Below are positions 18,090 to 26,957 of a stretch of DNA of 64,000 nt, piece after piece (positions within the stretch are counted from its first letter, which is position 1; each line of letters starts with the position of its first letter). The stretch covers positions 1 to 64,000 of the forward strand of contig JAJRTE010000298.1 in NCBI GenBank assembly GCA_024278455.1, read 5' to 3'. Origin of the DNA: Myxococcota bacterium. Lineage in GTDB: Bacteria; Myxococcota_A; UBA796; JAJRTE01. Position numbers and translations under genes: made by a program. The notes under the pieces are model-generated. The model did not search any database. It saw only the letters and a program-made list of their open reading frames with translations, and was not told the origin of the DNA.

Positions 18090-19319
18090 CTATCGAATCG
18101 ACTGCGTAATCTGCAGCATGGGAAGCAGGATGGACAGGGCGATGAACGCCGTCACCCCGCCCATCGTGACAATCAACACGGGCTCGAGCAACGTGGTCAT
18201 GGTGCTGATCATGGCCTCGACCCGCTCTTCGTAGGCCTCGCTCACCTTCTGTAGCATGGGCTCGAGTTGGCCGGAGCGCTCCCCGATGGCGATCATGTGG
18301 GTCGCCAGGGGGGGAAACTCCCCGCTCTGCTTCAAGGGTTCCGCAACGCTGTGCCCTTCCTGGATGGATACCCTCGCCTGGTCGATGGCGTCCGCGATGA
18401 TGACATTGTTCACAATGTTGCGCACGATGTGCATGGCGTTGAGCAAGGGCACCCCACTGTGCAGGAGCGTGGCCAGCGTGCTCGCGAACCTGCTGAGAGC
18501 GACCATCCGGAGGAGCGGCCCGAAAACCGGGACTCGAAGTATCAGGCGATCGTACCGTTCGCGCCCGTTCTCACTCTTGATGTACCGCCGCAGCCCATAT
18601 CCCGTGCCGGCTGCAACGATGAGAACCACCCACCAGTAGGTCGCGGAGAAGTGCGATATCGCGATAAGCACCCGCGTCACCAGGGGGAGCGCCACCTTCA
18701 TGTCGGCGAAAATCTTGGTGATCTTCGGAATGACGACAGCGAAGAGGAATCCCATCAAGGCAAAACTCACGAAAACCATGATCATGGGGTACGTCAGGGC
18801 ACCGATGACCTTGCTCCTCAGCCTCACCTGGGATTCCGTGTAGTCCGCCAGGCGCAAGAGTACGGCGTCAAGAGCACCTGACTGCTCCCCGGCCGCCACC
18901 ATGTTCACATAGAGATCACTGAACACTGTCGCGTGTTCCTTCAATGCATTGGCCAGCGTGCTGCCCTCGTTGACCATGCCTCGCACTTCGGTCACAATCC
19001 GCCGTAGCTTCTCGTTCTCCACCTGCTCCGTCAAGGTGGTCAAACTCTCGATCAGCGGAACTCCGGCTCCCACCAGCGTGGCCAACTGGCGCGTCATCAA
19101 CGAAATGTCCCGCCCCGTGACCCTGACCAGGTACTTCTTGACATCGACGTCTCGAGACAGGGCGGCAACCCTGGGCACCCCCTTGCCCTCCAGGATGTCG
19201 GTGGGAAACAACCCCTGCTTCCGCAGCTTCCCCCGAGCCGCCTTGGGACTCTCCGCATCGACTATTCCGGAGACCGCGTGACCGTCCGCTGATAATGCCT
19301 TGTACTCGTAGACAGCCAT
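18090..19319 (-). CDS. gspF: Type II secretion inner membrane platform protein GspF
   Basis: A 409-residue polytopic protein with an N-terminal MAVYEYKALSADGHAVSGIVDA segment and two T2SSF domains (about 72-195 and 275-398). Each contains a conserved stretch such as RQLATLVGAGVPLIESL and SRFASTLATLLHSGVPLLNA. Three transmembrane helices are visible (about 175-195, 225-245, 380-400). GspF is the core of the assembly platform and contacts the GspE ATPase. Length and sequence are standard for the family. gspE ends 3 bp upstream. Confidence 0.97.
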   Translation of the reverse strand: MAVYEYKALSADGHAVSGIVDAESPKAARGKLRKQGLFPTDILEGKGVPRVAALSRDVDVKKYLVRVTGRDISLMTRQLATLVGAGVPLIESLTTLTEQVENEKLRRIVTEVRGMVNEGSTLANALKEHATVFSDLYVNMVAAGEQSGALDAVLLRLADYTESQVRLRSKVIGALTYPMIMVFVSFALMGFLFAVVIPKITKIFADMKVALPLVTRVLIAISHFSATYWWVVLIVAAGTGYGLRRYIKSENGRERYDRLILRVPVFGPLLRMVALSRFASTLATLLHSGVPLLNAMHIVRNIVNNVIIADAIDQARVSIQEGHSVAEPLKQSGEFPPLATHMIAIGERSGQLEPMLQKVSEAYEERVEAMISTMTTLLEPVLIVTMGGVTAFIALSILLPMLQITQSIR

Positions 19320-19322
19320 GGC

Positions 19323-21095
19323 TCAGCTCACCTCGACCTGGTCTTCTTGAGTCACCCGCAGCACCTCCGCAAGGGTCGTGGTCCCCGCTGCCGCCTTGCG
19401 CACACCGTCATCCCTGAGTGTCAACATGCCCTTTTCCAGAGCACGGCGCTTGATAGTCGAAGAATCCACGCCGGACAGGAAAAGTGCACGAATGTCGTCG
19501 TCGACAGTCAGCAACTCGTATATGCCGGTTCGCCCTCGATAGCCGGTGCCGAGACAGGCCTGACATCCAACCGCATGGTAGAAGACCAGGCGGTCATCGG
19601 GACTCTCGGCCACCTCCTCGGTCCGATCGATCAGCGCGGTTATCTCCCGGATGCGATCCCGCGTGAGACCGATTCGCGCCAGGTCCTCCGCGGTGGTAGG
19701 TTGGGGACGCCGGCAATCGGGGCACACCTTGCGCACCAGGCGCTGAGCCATGATGGCCAGCAGCGACGAGGAGACCAGGAACGGCTCGACCCCCATGTCG
19801 ATCAAGCGCGTAACGGCCCCGGCAGCATCGTTGGTATGCAAGGTCGATAGAACCAGGTGGCCCGTGAGGGACGCCTGGATGGCGATGTCCGCGGTTTCGC
19901 CGTCACGAATCTCCCCGACCATGATGACGTCCGGGTCCTGGCGCAGGAAGGCACGAAGCCCAGACGCAAACGTTAGGTCGATCTTCGGGTTGACCTGCAT
20001 CTGACCAATACCCTTCAACTGGTACTCTACAGGATCCTCCACGGTCAGGATGTTCAGCTCGGGAGAGTTGATCTCGGTGAGCGCCGCGTACAGGGTCGTC
20101 GTCTTCCCGGATCCCGTCGGACCGGTGACCAGCAGGATGCCGTGCGGCCTGCGAATGAGTGAACGGAACGCGACCAACTTGTCCGGGGCAAGACCCACCT
20201 CGCCCAGCCCGAGCTGTGCCTGCGTCCGATCGAGAAGACGCATGACCACCCGCTCCCCGTAACTCACCGGGACCGTCGACGTCCGGATGTCGATATCACG
20301 ACCCGCTATCTTGATCCGAATACGCCCGTCCTGGGGCAGCCTCCGCTCGGCGATGTTCAGCCCGCTCATGATCTTGACACGACTGATGACCGCTGCCTGG
20401 AGACGCTTCGAGGGCTTGACTACCTCGTACAGCACACCGTCGATCCGGAACCTGACGGAAAGGTCGCGCTCGAAAGGCTCGATGTGGATGTCGGATGCAC
20501 GGTCCTTCACGGCCTGTGTCAACAGCGAGTTGACAAACCGAATGATGGGTGCCTCGTTGGGGTCATCCAGCAGATCGGTGATTTCCTCGAGGTGCTGGAT
20601 CTCGGTCGAGAAGTCTTCCTCCTCGATGTCCGCGATGACCGAGTCGGCTGTCTTGGACGCCTTGTCGTATACCCAGTTGATGGCCTCCAGCACCCGGTCC
20701 GGTTCCGCCAGGGTGACGAGGGGACAGGCTCCCAACATGGCCTGGATGTCGCCAAGCGCGGCCTGCTTGAGCGGGTCGGACATCACCACGTGGACATGGC
20801 CGTCCTCTCTGTACAGCGGGAGAAGGCCATGCGCCTTGGCATACGAGATCGGCATGGACCCGACCAGCTCGGTATCCACCTTCTCGAGCGGGATTTCGTC
20901 GATCATGGGGATTTCGAACTGGATCGCCAGTGCCTTGGTCAGGTCCCCGGGGTTGATCATCTTCAGCTTGACGAGTGTTTCCCCGAGCAGACCTCCGGCT
21001 TCCACCTGGTGCTCGAGCGCTTCATCCAGTTGGCCGGGAGCCAGTGCCCCGATGTCCAGAAGGATCTCCCCCAATTTCTTGCGCCGAATGGCCAT
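19323..21095 (-). CDS. gspE: Type II secretion ATPase GspE
   Basis: A 590-residue cytoplasmic ATPase. An N-terminal GspE-N domain (about 1-160) precedes the AAA-like core: Walker A GPTGSGKTTTLYAAL, Asp box TVEDPVEYQLKGIGQMQVN, Walker B IMVGEIRDGETADIA and His box TGHLVLSTLHTNDA. A tetracysteine zinc motif (CPDC...CQAC) lies near residues 460-530. GspE hydrolyses ATP to drive pseudopilus assembly and binds GspL. It is 5 bp after gspD. All catalytic motifs are intact. Confidence 0.97.
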   Translation of the reverse strand: MAIRRKKLGEILLDIGALAPGQLDEALEHQVEAGGLLGETLVKLKMINPGDLTKALAIQFEIPMIDEIPLEKVDTELVGSMPISYAKAHGLLPLYREDGHVHVVMSDPLKQAALGDIQAMLGACPLVTLAEPDRVLEAINWVYDKASKTADSVIADIEEEDFSTEIQHLEEITDLLDDPNEAPIIRFVNSLLTQAVKDRASDIHIEPFERDLSVRFRIDGVLYEVVKPSKRLQAAVISRVKIMSGLNIAERRLPQDGRIRIKIAGRDIDIRTSTVPVSYGERVVMRLLDRTQAQLGLGEVGLAPDKLVAFRSLIRRPHGILLVTGPTGSGKTTTLYAALTEINSPELNILTVEDPVEYQLKGIGQMQVNPKIDLTFASGLRAFLRQDPDVIMVGEIRDGETADIAIQASLTGHLVLSTLHTNDAAGAVTRLIDMGVEPFLVSSSLLAIMAQRLVRKVCPDCRRPQPTTAEDLARIGLTRDRIREITALIDRTEEVAESPDDRLVFYHAVGCQACLGTGYRGRTGIYELLTVDDDIRALFLSGVDSSTIKRRALEKGMLTLRDDGVRKAAAGTTTLAEVLRVTQEDQVEVS

Positions 21096-21100
21096 GGGAA

Positions 21101-23881
21101 CTACTCCTCGTCCGGTCTCGCGTCCTGGCCGGTGCCAGGTCCCCCCACCCCCACGCCCGAAGTGGTTGGTGCCGTCTCCTCGGGCGGTGGCGCCGGCGTG
21201 TCACCGGTCTCCAGGGCGGCCGGCTCGGGAGTTGTTTCGTGGGCCGGCGAGGTACCTTCAGGGCTGCCGGTACCCTGCTGGCCCGCGCCCGGTCCTTCCG
21301 GGGCGGGCGTCGCGCCACCAGGTTGCTCCGGGACCTCCTCGGGCTCCGGTTCCGTCAACACCGGGACCACCACCGTCTCGTCGGCGTTTGGATTCACCCC
21401 GGGGATGGGAGCGATGTAGCCCCTTCGCTGTCCACTCGTCTCGATCGTGGCCTCCATGGACCGCCGCTGTGTGCGCTCCGGGTATATCGGCGGCTCATCG
21501 GGCAGGTTCATGGAGTACTTCATCAAGGCTTCGAGTTCTTTCAACTGCTCTTCCTGAGTCTTGCCGTAGAATCGCCGCACGAACTCCTGGCGCTGGGCCA
21601 TCTTTATCCGGTAGACGTTCATCATGTCCTCTTCGGTGTCGATGATGTGCGGTGTCAGGAAGATCAACAGGTTGGACTTCGAGATGGTCTTGGTGCGCGT
21701 GCGGAACAGGACGCCGATGAGGGGAATGTCGCCGAGGATCGGCACCTTGTCCTCCGCCACGTTCTCCTTGGCTGCGATCAAGCCGCCGATGACGGCGGTG
21801 TGGTTGTCCGGCACGGACACGACGGTCTCGGCGGACCGCTTGGTCGTGGTCGGTCCCAGCGGGTTGGAGGTGGTGCCAGGTACGACCTCGGTGATCTCCT
21901 GGAACACCTCGAGGGTCACCTCGTCGCTCTCGTTCACCTGGGGCGTGATGCGAAGCGTCAGGGCGACGTCCTCACGGGTGATGCTGATGTTGGATCCGAT
22001 GGTGGAGATGGTCGACCCGGACTGGAAGGGGATGTTCTGGCCGACGACGATCTTCGCCTCTTCGTTGTTGGAGGTAAGGATGCTGGGGGTCGAGAGGATG
22101 TTGACATCCTTGTCCTGCTGGAGAGCCTGCAAGACGATTCCGAAGGCCGGGATCTGGACCGACGAGGCATCGGTTCCGGTCAAAGAACCGAGCGCCGAAC
22201 CCAGGGTCCCGGGAGCGGACACCGTGGCGCCGAAGACCCCTACGGCCAAGCCGGCCAGGAGATTCGGGTCGGAAGCAAAGAGGCTCTGGGCACCTCGAGC
22301 GAGCAAGGCGCCGGTCCCCTCTTCGGCACCGGGAATGCCCCCATGATAGTTGATGCCGATGGTGCTGCTCTTGTCCTGGCTCAGTTCCAGGATCACCGCC
22401 TCCACGAAAACCTGCTTCCGCCTGATGTCGAGTCGCTCGATCACCCGTCTCAGCGTCAAGTAGTCATTGTACGACGCTGTGATGACCAGCGCATTGGTCG
22501 GCGGGTCGGCCGTGACCCGAACACCGCCCTCGAACGTGGCCACGTCCCCCCCGAATCCGCCGCCGGCCCCGCGATACCCCCCCTGGCGCGTGTTCCTGTT
22601 CCTGCCGAACTGACTGGAGCGCGAACCGGGGCGCGTGTTTCTCGAGGAAGATGTCCGGCTCGTACCGCGCGACGTGGAAACACCGCCGCCGTAGCCACCT
22701 CCGGCCAGGTTGGCAAGCGTGGCTGCCAGCTCCTCGGCCTTGGCATACTTGAGGTAGATCACGTGAATGTCGCTCTTCAGATTCTCATCGACATCAACGT
22801 CCAGTTTCGTGATCAGGGCTGTGATGTCCTGCAGGGCCTTGGCCGTGGCCATGATGATAAGCGCGTTGGTGCGCTCATCGGCGATGATCTTGGAGATGCT
22901 CGGGGTTTCCTGGCCCATGCTGGTCGTCGATGCGGCGTCGCGCGCCGGAGAACGCCTCGAACGCCCCCGGCGCCTCGAGGAGGGCGGCTTGGCACGGCTT
23001 CGCCGCGCTTGCGCCGTCACCTGCTCGCCAACGCCGAACACTTCCATGAGCTTCTCGGCGATGTCCGTGGCGTCGGCGTATCGAATGGGGATGATCACGA
23101 GCCGTTCCGTCGGGCTCTCCACGTCCAACCGCTGGATGATATCGACGATGCGCTCGATGTTGGTCACGGTATCGGTCATGATGAGCGTGTTGGTGGGCGC
23201 GTAGGTGATGACCGATCCGTTGGGGCTCACCAGCTTGCTCAACGCCCCGGCCATCTGCTCCACCTCGATGTTCTTGACCTTGAACAGGCGGGTGACGAAG
23301 TTCTCGTTGGGGCCGAAGTTCTCCACCACGGTCGGGATGGCTTCGGAACTCACCTGCCCCACTGGCACGATCTTGAGGCTGCTGCCGATGGGAACCACGG
23401 CATACCCGGCGGACTTGAGCACCGAAAGGAACACCTGGTAGGCCTCCTCGACGGTGATCTTGGTCGGAGAGATGATGGTGACCTTTTTTCCCTGGAGAGT
23501 GTCGGTGAGTATGAAGTTCAGACCTGTCATCTCCGAAATGCGATTGACCAACTCCATGAGGTCGTAATCACGGAAATCGAAGCTGACCTTGGCGTCCAGA
23601 GGGGTCCGTGGTGCCATCCGTTGGGGTGCTGGGGAACCGGTTGTCGTCTCATCTGACCCAGGGTTCGACGCGACACGCCGGGCCGATGGTGAAGTAGGCT
23701 CGTCTCCCGGTCCTTCGTACTCCCGCCCCTCCTGCTCGGCCCGCATCTTGCGCTGCTCCTCGAGCACCCGCTGGGCGAAGGGAGGAATCCGCTGGGCGTG
23801 AGCCTGCGCCGGAAGGCACAGGACGACCAGCACGCCAATCGTGAATACCGCCAGGAGATATGTGTGTCGCAACTTCCTCAT
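21101..23881 (-). CDS. gspD: Type II secretion outer membrane secretin GspD
   Basis: A 926-residue secretin, at the long end for the family. A signal peptide (about 1-30) is followed by N0 (SFDFRDYDLMELVNRIS), N1-N3 repeats and the C-terminal secretin barrel (VILELSQDKSSTIGI...VPILGDIPLIGVLFR). A loop in the N3 region is rich in Gly, Ser and Arg (about 395-455). The last about 100 residues form a Pro/Glu/Thr/Gly-rich tail, probably disordered, where pilotin-binding S-domains are found in other species. GspD is the outer-membrane exit pore. No pilotin gene is recognisable nearby. Confidence 0.96.
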   Translation of the reverse strand: MRKLRHTYLLAVFTIGVLVVLCLPAQAHAQRIPPFAQRVLEEQRKMRAEQEGREYEGPGDEPTSPSARRVASNPGSDETTTGSPAPQRMAPRTPLDAKVSFDFRDYDLMELVNRISEMTGLNFILTDTLQGKKVTIISPTKITVEEAYQVFLSVLKSAGYAVVPIGSSLKIVPVGQVSSEAIPTVVENFGPNENFVTRLFKVKNIEVEQMAGALSKLVSPNGSVITYAPTNTLIMTDTVTNIERIVDIIQRLDVESPTERLVIIPIRYADATDIAEKLMEVFGVGEQVTAQARRSRAKPPSSRRRGRSRRSPARDAASTTSMGQETPSISKIIADERTNALIIMATAKALQDITALITKLDVDVDENLKSDIHVIYLKYAKAEELAATLANLAGGGYGGGVSTSRGTSRTSSSRNTRPGSRSSQFGRNRNTRQGGYRGAGGGFGGDVATFEGGVRVTADPPTNALVITASYNDYLTLRRVIERLDIRRKQVFVEAVILELSQDKSSTIGINYHGGIPGAEEGTGALLARGAQSLFASDPNLLAGLAVGVFGATVSAPGTLGSALGSLTGTDASSVQIPAFGIVLQALQQDKDVNILSTPSILTSNNEEAKIVVGQNIPFQSGSTISTIGSNISITREDVALTLRITPQVNESDEVTLEVFQEITEVVPGTTSNPLGPTTTKRSAETVVSVPDNHTAVIGGLIAAKENVAEDKVPILGDIPLIGVLFRTRTKTISKSNLLIFLTPHIIDTEEDMMNVYRIKMAQRQEFVRRFYGKTQEEQLKELEALMKYSMNLPDEPPIYPERTQRRSMEATIETSGQRRGYIAPIPGVNPNADETVVVPVLTEPEPEEVPEQPGGATPAPEGPGAGQQGTGSPEGTSPAHETTPEPAALETGDTPAPPPEETAPTTSGVGVGGPGTGQDARPDEE

Positions 23882-23927
23882 GGATTTCTACCTTCCCTGC
23901 CAGTGGCCGTCGTGGCCCTCGAGACCT

Positions 23928-24953
23928 CTAGCGGATGATGTATTCCAACGTTATCGGTTGCCCACGCCGGGTGATCTCGAGGTTGAGGTTTTTCTCGGTC
24001 CGAAGCATCTGGTACAACTGCAACGCTTTCTCGGTGGAGTTGATTTCGAAGCCGTTGATGGCGTTGATGACGTCGCCGTTTCTGAGGCCCAACTTCTTGT
24101 AGAAGCTGTTGGGCTTGATCCGGAAGACCTTGAATCCTACCGTGTTGCCATCCTTGAAACTGGGGACGATCCGGGCTTCTCGAGCCAGCTTGTCGACGTT
24201 GTTCATTGCCAACTGGATCTCGCTGGAATCGATTTCGTACCGGTTGTCCCCAATCTTGCGTATCGACCCCCCCAGTTCCCCTTCGTCGCCCTTGTTCCTC
24301 CGTTTGGACGCTCGAGCGACACGATTCTCCTTGGGTTCCCCGTCGTAGAGGCCAACGACGACCTCGGTGCCGTCCTCGAGAGCGACCACGACTTCGTTTC
24401 GCCGAATGCGCCGCAGGGTCCCTTCTCCATAGAGGTCATCGCCGATCCGGAAGATTTCCTGGGGAGCGTCCGACTCGTCCTTGGACATGATGGCCCAGGA
24501 GAACTGGCGAGGACTGGCTGCCACGGTCCCGTACAGCCGGACGGCCAACGACTTGCTGCCCGGCGCCGCACCTTCTGCACCGTCCGCGCCGATCTCGACC
24601 ATGTCGGGAAAATCAAGGGGATTCTGAGAATCGAAGAGGTTCCGCGTGAGGATGATCCGGTAGTCGAGCAACGGGGGCTTGGCAGGGGTCTGGACCGCAA
24701 GAGACTCTTCGGCGCCCGCGGTCCCCACGGCAGGTTCCGGTCCCTTGCCGGCTTCCGTCCCGGTTGCGGACGTATCCGCCCGTCCTGGAACGCTGGCGGC
24801 TCCCGCGCCGGGCGGCGGAAGGCCGGCCACGGTCTCGGGCGGCCTGATCTTTTCGGCGATGAAACGGTTGGTGGCGAACGCGCCTGCGAACGAAAGCCCG
24901 CCCACCACGAACAAGCCCAAGGCCCAACGATATGTCTTCAGTTTGCCAGGCAT
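23928..24953 (-). CDS. gspC: Type II secretion protein GspC with PDZ domain
   Basis: A 341-residue inner-membrane protein. One transmembrane helix (about 10-30) is followed by a Pro/Ala-rich linker (35-90), a homology-region domain (about 95-190; LTRNLFDSQNP, LYGTVAASPRQFSWAIM) that contacts the secretin N0 domain, and a C-terminal PDZ domain (about 245-341; FRIKPNSFYKKLGLRNGDVINAINGFEI). GspC links the inner platform to GspD and helps select substrates. It is the first gene of the gsp operon, with a sigma-54-like promoter 48-64 bp upstream. Confidence 0.94.
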   Translation of the reverse strand: MPGKLKTYRWALGLFVVGGLSFAGAFATNRFIAEKIRPPETVAGLPPPGAGAASVPGRADTSATGTEAGKGPEPAVGTAGAEESLAVQTPAKPPLLDYRIILTRNLFDSQNPLDFPDMVEIGADGAEGAAPGSKSLAVRLYGTVAASPRQFSWAIMSKDESDAPQEIFRIGDDLYGEGTLRRIRRNEVVVALEDGTEVVVGLYDGEPKENRVARASKRRNKGDEGELGGSIRKIGDNRYEIDSSEIQLAMNNVDKLAREARIVPSFKDGNTVGFKVFRIKPNSFYKKLGLRNGDVINAINGFEINSTEKALQLYQMLRTEKNLNLEITRRGQPITLEYIIR

Positions 24954-25342
24954 CTATTGCCCCACGATAGACTCTGAAGAGAGAAGCCCCGGTGGTCGTT
25001 ATGCAAGATGCATACCACACGAGAACCACGCTGCTGCGCAGATGTGACCCCCGGACGGCATGCCGCCACGTCCACGCAGGCTGACAGGAGAGGGCGAGGG
25101 CGCATTCCCCGGTCACGGAAGGCCGCTTCGCAACGCGCCACGAGGCCGGGGAGGCAGGCGAACGCCGGTGTCTCTGCTTCAGTCGGAAAACCGCGGGGAC
25201 CGGGGATGGGTGCGGCAACATCGACTTTTTGCCAATGCGCGGCAAGGGGGTGCTCGAGGGTTTGACATTTTGTCATTCACGTCCCCCGGGCCGGTCGCTG
25301 CTACATATCGGCGGTCTGTCCTCCCAGACCCGTCGAAGGCAC
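24954..25342. other. Intergenic region between gspC and citrate synthase
   Basis: About 390 bp with no convincing gene. It contains the gsp promoter candidate at its left end and a small inverted repeat TGACA-ttt-TGTCA (25263-25275). The citrate synthase terminator lies at its right boundary. Confidence 0.4.
25001..25017 (-). promoter_or_regulatory. Sigma-54-type (-24/-12) promoter candidate for the gsp operon
   Basis: Reading the minus strand, TGGTATGCATCTTGCAT has GG and GC separated by exactly 10 bp and a perfect TTGCA -12 element; the -24 element TGGTAT matches 4 of 6 bases of TGGCAC. The implied transcript would begin near 24991, giving a leader of about 38 nt before gspC. A sigma-54-dependent regulator gene lies 2 kb away. 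Confidence 0.55.
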
Positions 25343-25370
25343 GAAAAAAAGGGGCATCCGGAGATGCCCC
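25343..25370 (-). terminator. Rho-independent terminator of citrate synthase
   Basis: On the minus strand a perfect 8-bp stem, GGGGCATC-tccg-GATGCCCC, is followed directly by seven T (A7 at 25344-25350 on the plus strand). It lies about 65 bp downstream of the citrate synthase stop. Confidence 0.9.
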
Positions 25371-25434
25371 AGGGACGTTGCGGCACGGGTGCGTGCCTTT
25401 CCCGGCGGATGGTACCAGGCGCGAAGACGAAAGC

Positions 25435-26742
25435 CTACTTCTTGATACCGGCCAGGTCTTCCAGCATGTCGGTGGTGAGAGACTTGGGTCGCTCGATCGG
25501 GTAGCCCAGACCACGATCCCAGGTGACGTTCGTGAGGACGCCGAGCGCACGGCCGACCCCGAACAGGACCGTGTAGAAGTCGTACTCGGTGATGCCGTAG
25601 TACCACTGAATGACGCCGGACTGCGCGTCCACGTTGGGCCACGGATTCTTGGCCTTGCCATGCTCCTTCAGGACGCCGGGGGCGACCTTGTAGATCATGT
25701 TGATGAGCTTGAACAGCGGGTAGTCGGGCAGGTGCTTGAGGCAGTACTCCATCTGGGAGACATACCGGGGGTCGGTCTTCCGGAGCACGGCGTGCCCGTA
25801 GCCGGGGATGACCTGGCCGCTGTTGAGCGTGTCCCACAGGGCCTGCTTGAGCTGTTCTTCGGTCGGCAGCTTCCCGCCGAGCTTGTCCATGAAGCCCTGG
25901 GTCCAGCGCAGCACCTCCTGGTTGGCGAGCCCGTGGAGAGGCCCGGCCAGGCCGCCCATGCCGGCGGAATAGGCGTAGTAGATGTCCGACAGGGCCGACG
26001 CGACGAGATGGGTCGTGTGCGCCGACACATTCCCGGACTCGTGGTCCGAGTGCAGAATGAAGTACATCCTGGCGACATCGTCGTATGGCTCGCCGATTCC
26101 CATCATGTGGGCGAAGTCACCGCCCATGTCCAGTTCCGGATTCGACGGAATGGGCGTGTCTCCCTTGTACTTCATCCGGTAGATGTAGGCCGCGATGACC
26201 GGGAGCTTCGCCATCAGGTTGCAGCAGTCTTCGTACATGGGATCCCAGTAGTCCATCTTGCTCATGCCTTCGGCATACTGCTTGGCAAAACAGGACTCCC
26301 GCTGCATGGACAGGATGGCCTGGGCGAACATGGTCATGGGATGGGTATCTCGAGGGGTTGCGCGGAGGACGTAATACACGTAGTGAGGGACCGTCCGCCT
26401 TGCCTTGAAGTCCTCGACGACTTCCAGGGTCTGCTCCATGGTCGGGATTTCGCCGGTCATGAGGTAGAACCAGTGCGCCTCGACGTAGGGATACTCCTTG
26501 CCCGGCACCTTGGGCAGGGCGGCGAAGGTCTCGGGAATGGTCCGGCCGCGGAACCGGATCCCTTCCTGCGGGTCCAGGTAGGACACGTCGGTCACCAGGC
26601 AACGAACGCCACGGGCGCCACCGATCGCCTGGGCGATGGTCACGTCGCCGGTCTTCACACTGCCGTACTCCTTCAGGAGCCTTGTGGTCCGGGGCCTGTG
26701 CGCATCGATCTTGCTCTTCAGAATCTCTTTCAGGGTCGACAT
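25435..26742 (-). CDS. gltA: Citrate synthase, eukaryote-like type I
   Basis: A 435-residue enzyme that condenses oxaloacetate and acetyl-CoA to citrate. Family hallmarks are LHSDHESGNVSAHTTHLVAS (substrate His) and GYGHAVLRKTDPRY (the citrate synthase signature). GGARGVRCLVTDVSYLDPQEGIRFRG near the N-terminus is characteristic of the mitochondrial-type enzymes also found in Geobacter and relatives, rather than the hexameric gltA type. The ATG at 26742 has AAGGAGG 8 nt upstream. The gene stands alone, with its own promoter and terminator visible. The gene symbol is by function; this is not the E. coli-type subfamily. Confidence 0.95.
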   Translation of the reverse strand: MSTLKEILKSKIDAHRPRTTRLLKEYGSVKTGDVTIAQAIGGARGVRCLVTDVSYLDPQEGIRFRGRTIPETFAALPKVPGKEYPYVEAHWFYLMTGEIPTMEQTLEVVEDFKARRTVPHYVYYVLRATPRDTHPMTMFAQAILSMQRESCFAKQYAEGMSKMDYWDPMYEDCCNLMAKLPVIAAYIYRMKYKGDTPIPSNPELDMGGDFAHMMGIGEPYDDVARMYFILHSDHESGNVSAHTTHLVASALSDIYYAYSAGMGGLAGPLHGLANQEVLRWTQGFMDKLGGKLPTEEQLKQALWDTLNSGQVIPGYGHAVLRKTDPRYVSQMEYCLKHLPDYPLFKLINMIYKVAPGVLKEHGKAKNPWPNVDAQSGVIQWYYGITEYDFYTVLFGVGRALGVLTNVTWDRGLGYPIERPKSLTTDMLEDLAGIKK

Positions 26743-26869
26743 GCGGGATCCTCCTTCTGTGCACGCTTTCGAGCGGGGTGGGGCGAGTCAAGCAGGCCTG
26801 CACCAACCATCGGCGGCGACGGGGTACAAACCTGGTTTATCGCCTGGATGGCATCTGGATCAAGAGTCT

Positions 26870-26898
26870 TTCTAACAGGGACACGCGGATGGTGTCAA
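26870..26898 (-). promoter_or_regulatory. Sigma-70-type promoter of citrate synthase
   Basis: On the minus strand, consensus -35 TTGACA (26898-26893) and -10 TTAGAA (26875-26870) are separated by 17 bp. The predicted start is near 26863, about 120 bp ahead of the ATG at 26742. A 20-bp inverted repeat abuts the -35 box upstream. Confidence 0.6.
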
Positions 26899-26903
26899 GC
26901 CTA

Positions 26904-26923
26904 TTCGTATGGTACCACACGAA
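26904..26923. promoter_or_regulatory. 20-bp inverted repeat next to the citrate synthase -35 box
   Basis: TTCGTATGGTACCACACGAA is a near-perfect palindrome, with one mismatched pair per arm (A/G) around a GGTACC core. It ends 5 bp upstream of the -35 hexamer, the position expected for a class II activator or a repressor. No T-run follows, so it is not a terminator. The binding protein is unknown. Confidence 0.55.
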
Positions 26924-26957
26924 ACGCCGGTCGCGGAGCCAAGTGCCCGCGCACGCG

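Noticed and set aside
20975-23656. Plus-strand open frame of 893 codons over gspD and gspE
   Set aside because: Antisense to the secretin gene with His/Gly/Asp/Val-rich shadow composition; all gspD domains are in the opposite strand.
25263-25275. TGACA-ttt-TGTCA as a regulator site or -35 element
   Set aside because: It is short, with no -10 at suitable distance and no second copy nearby.
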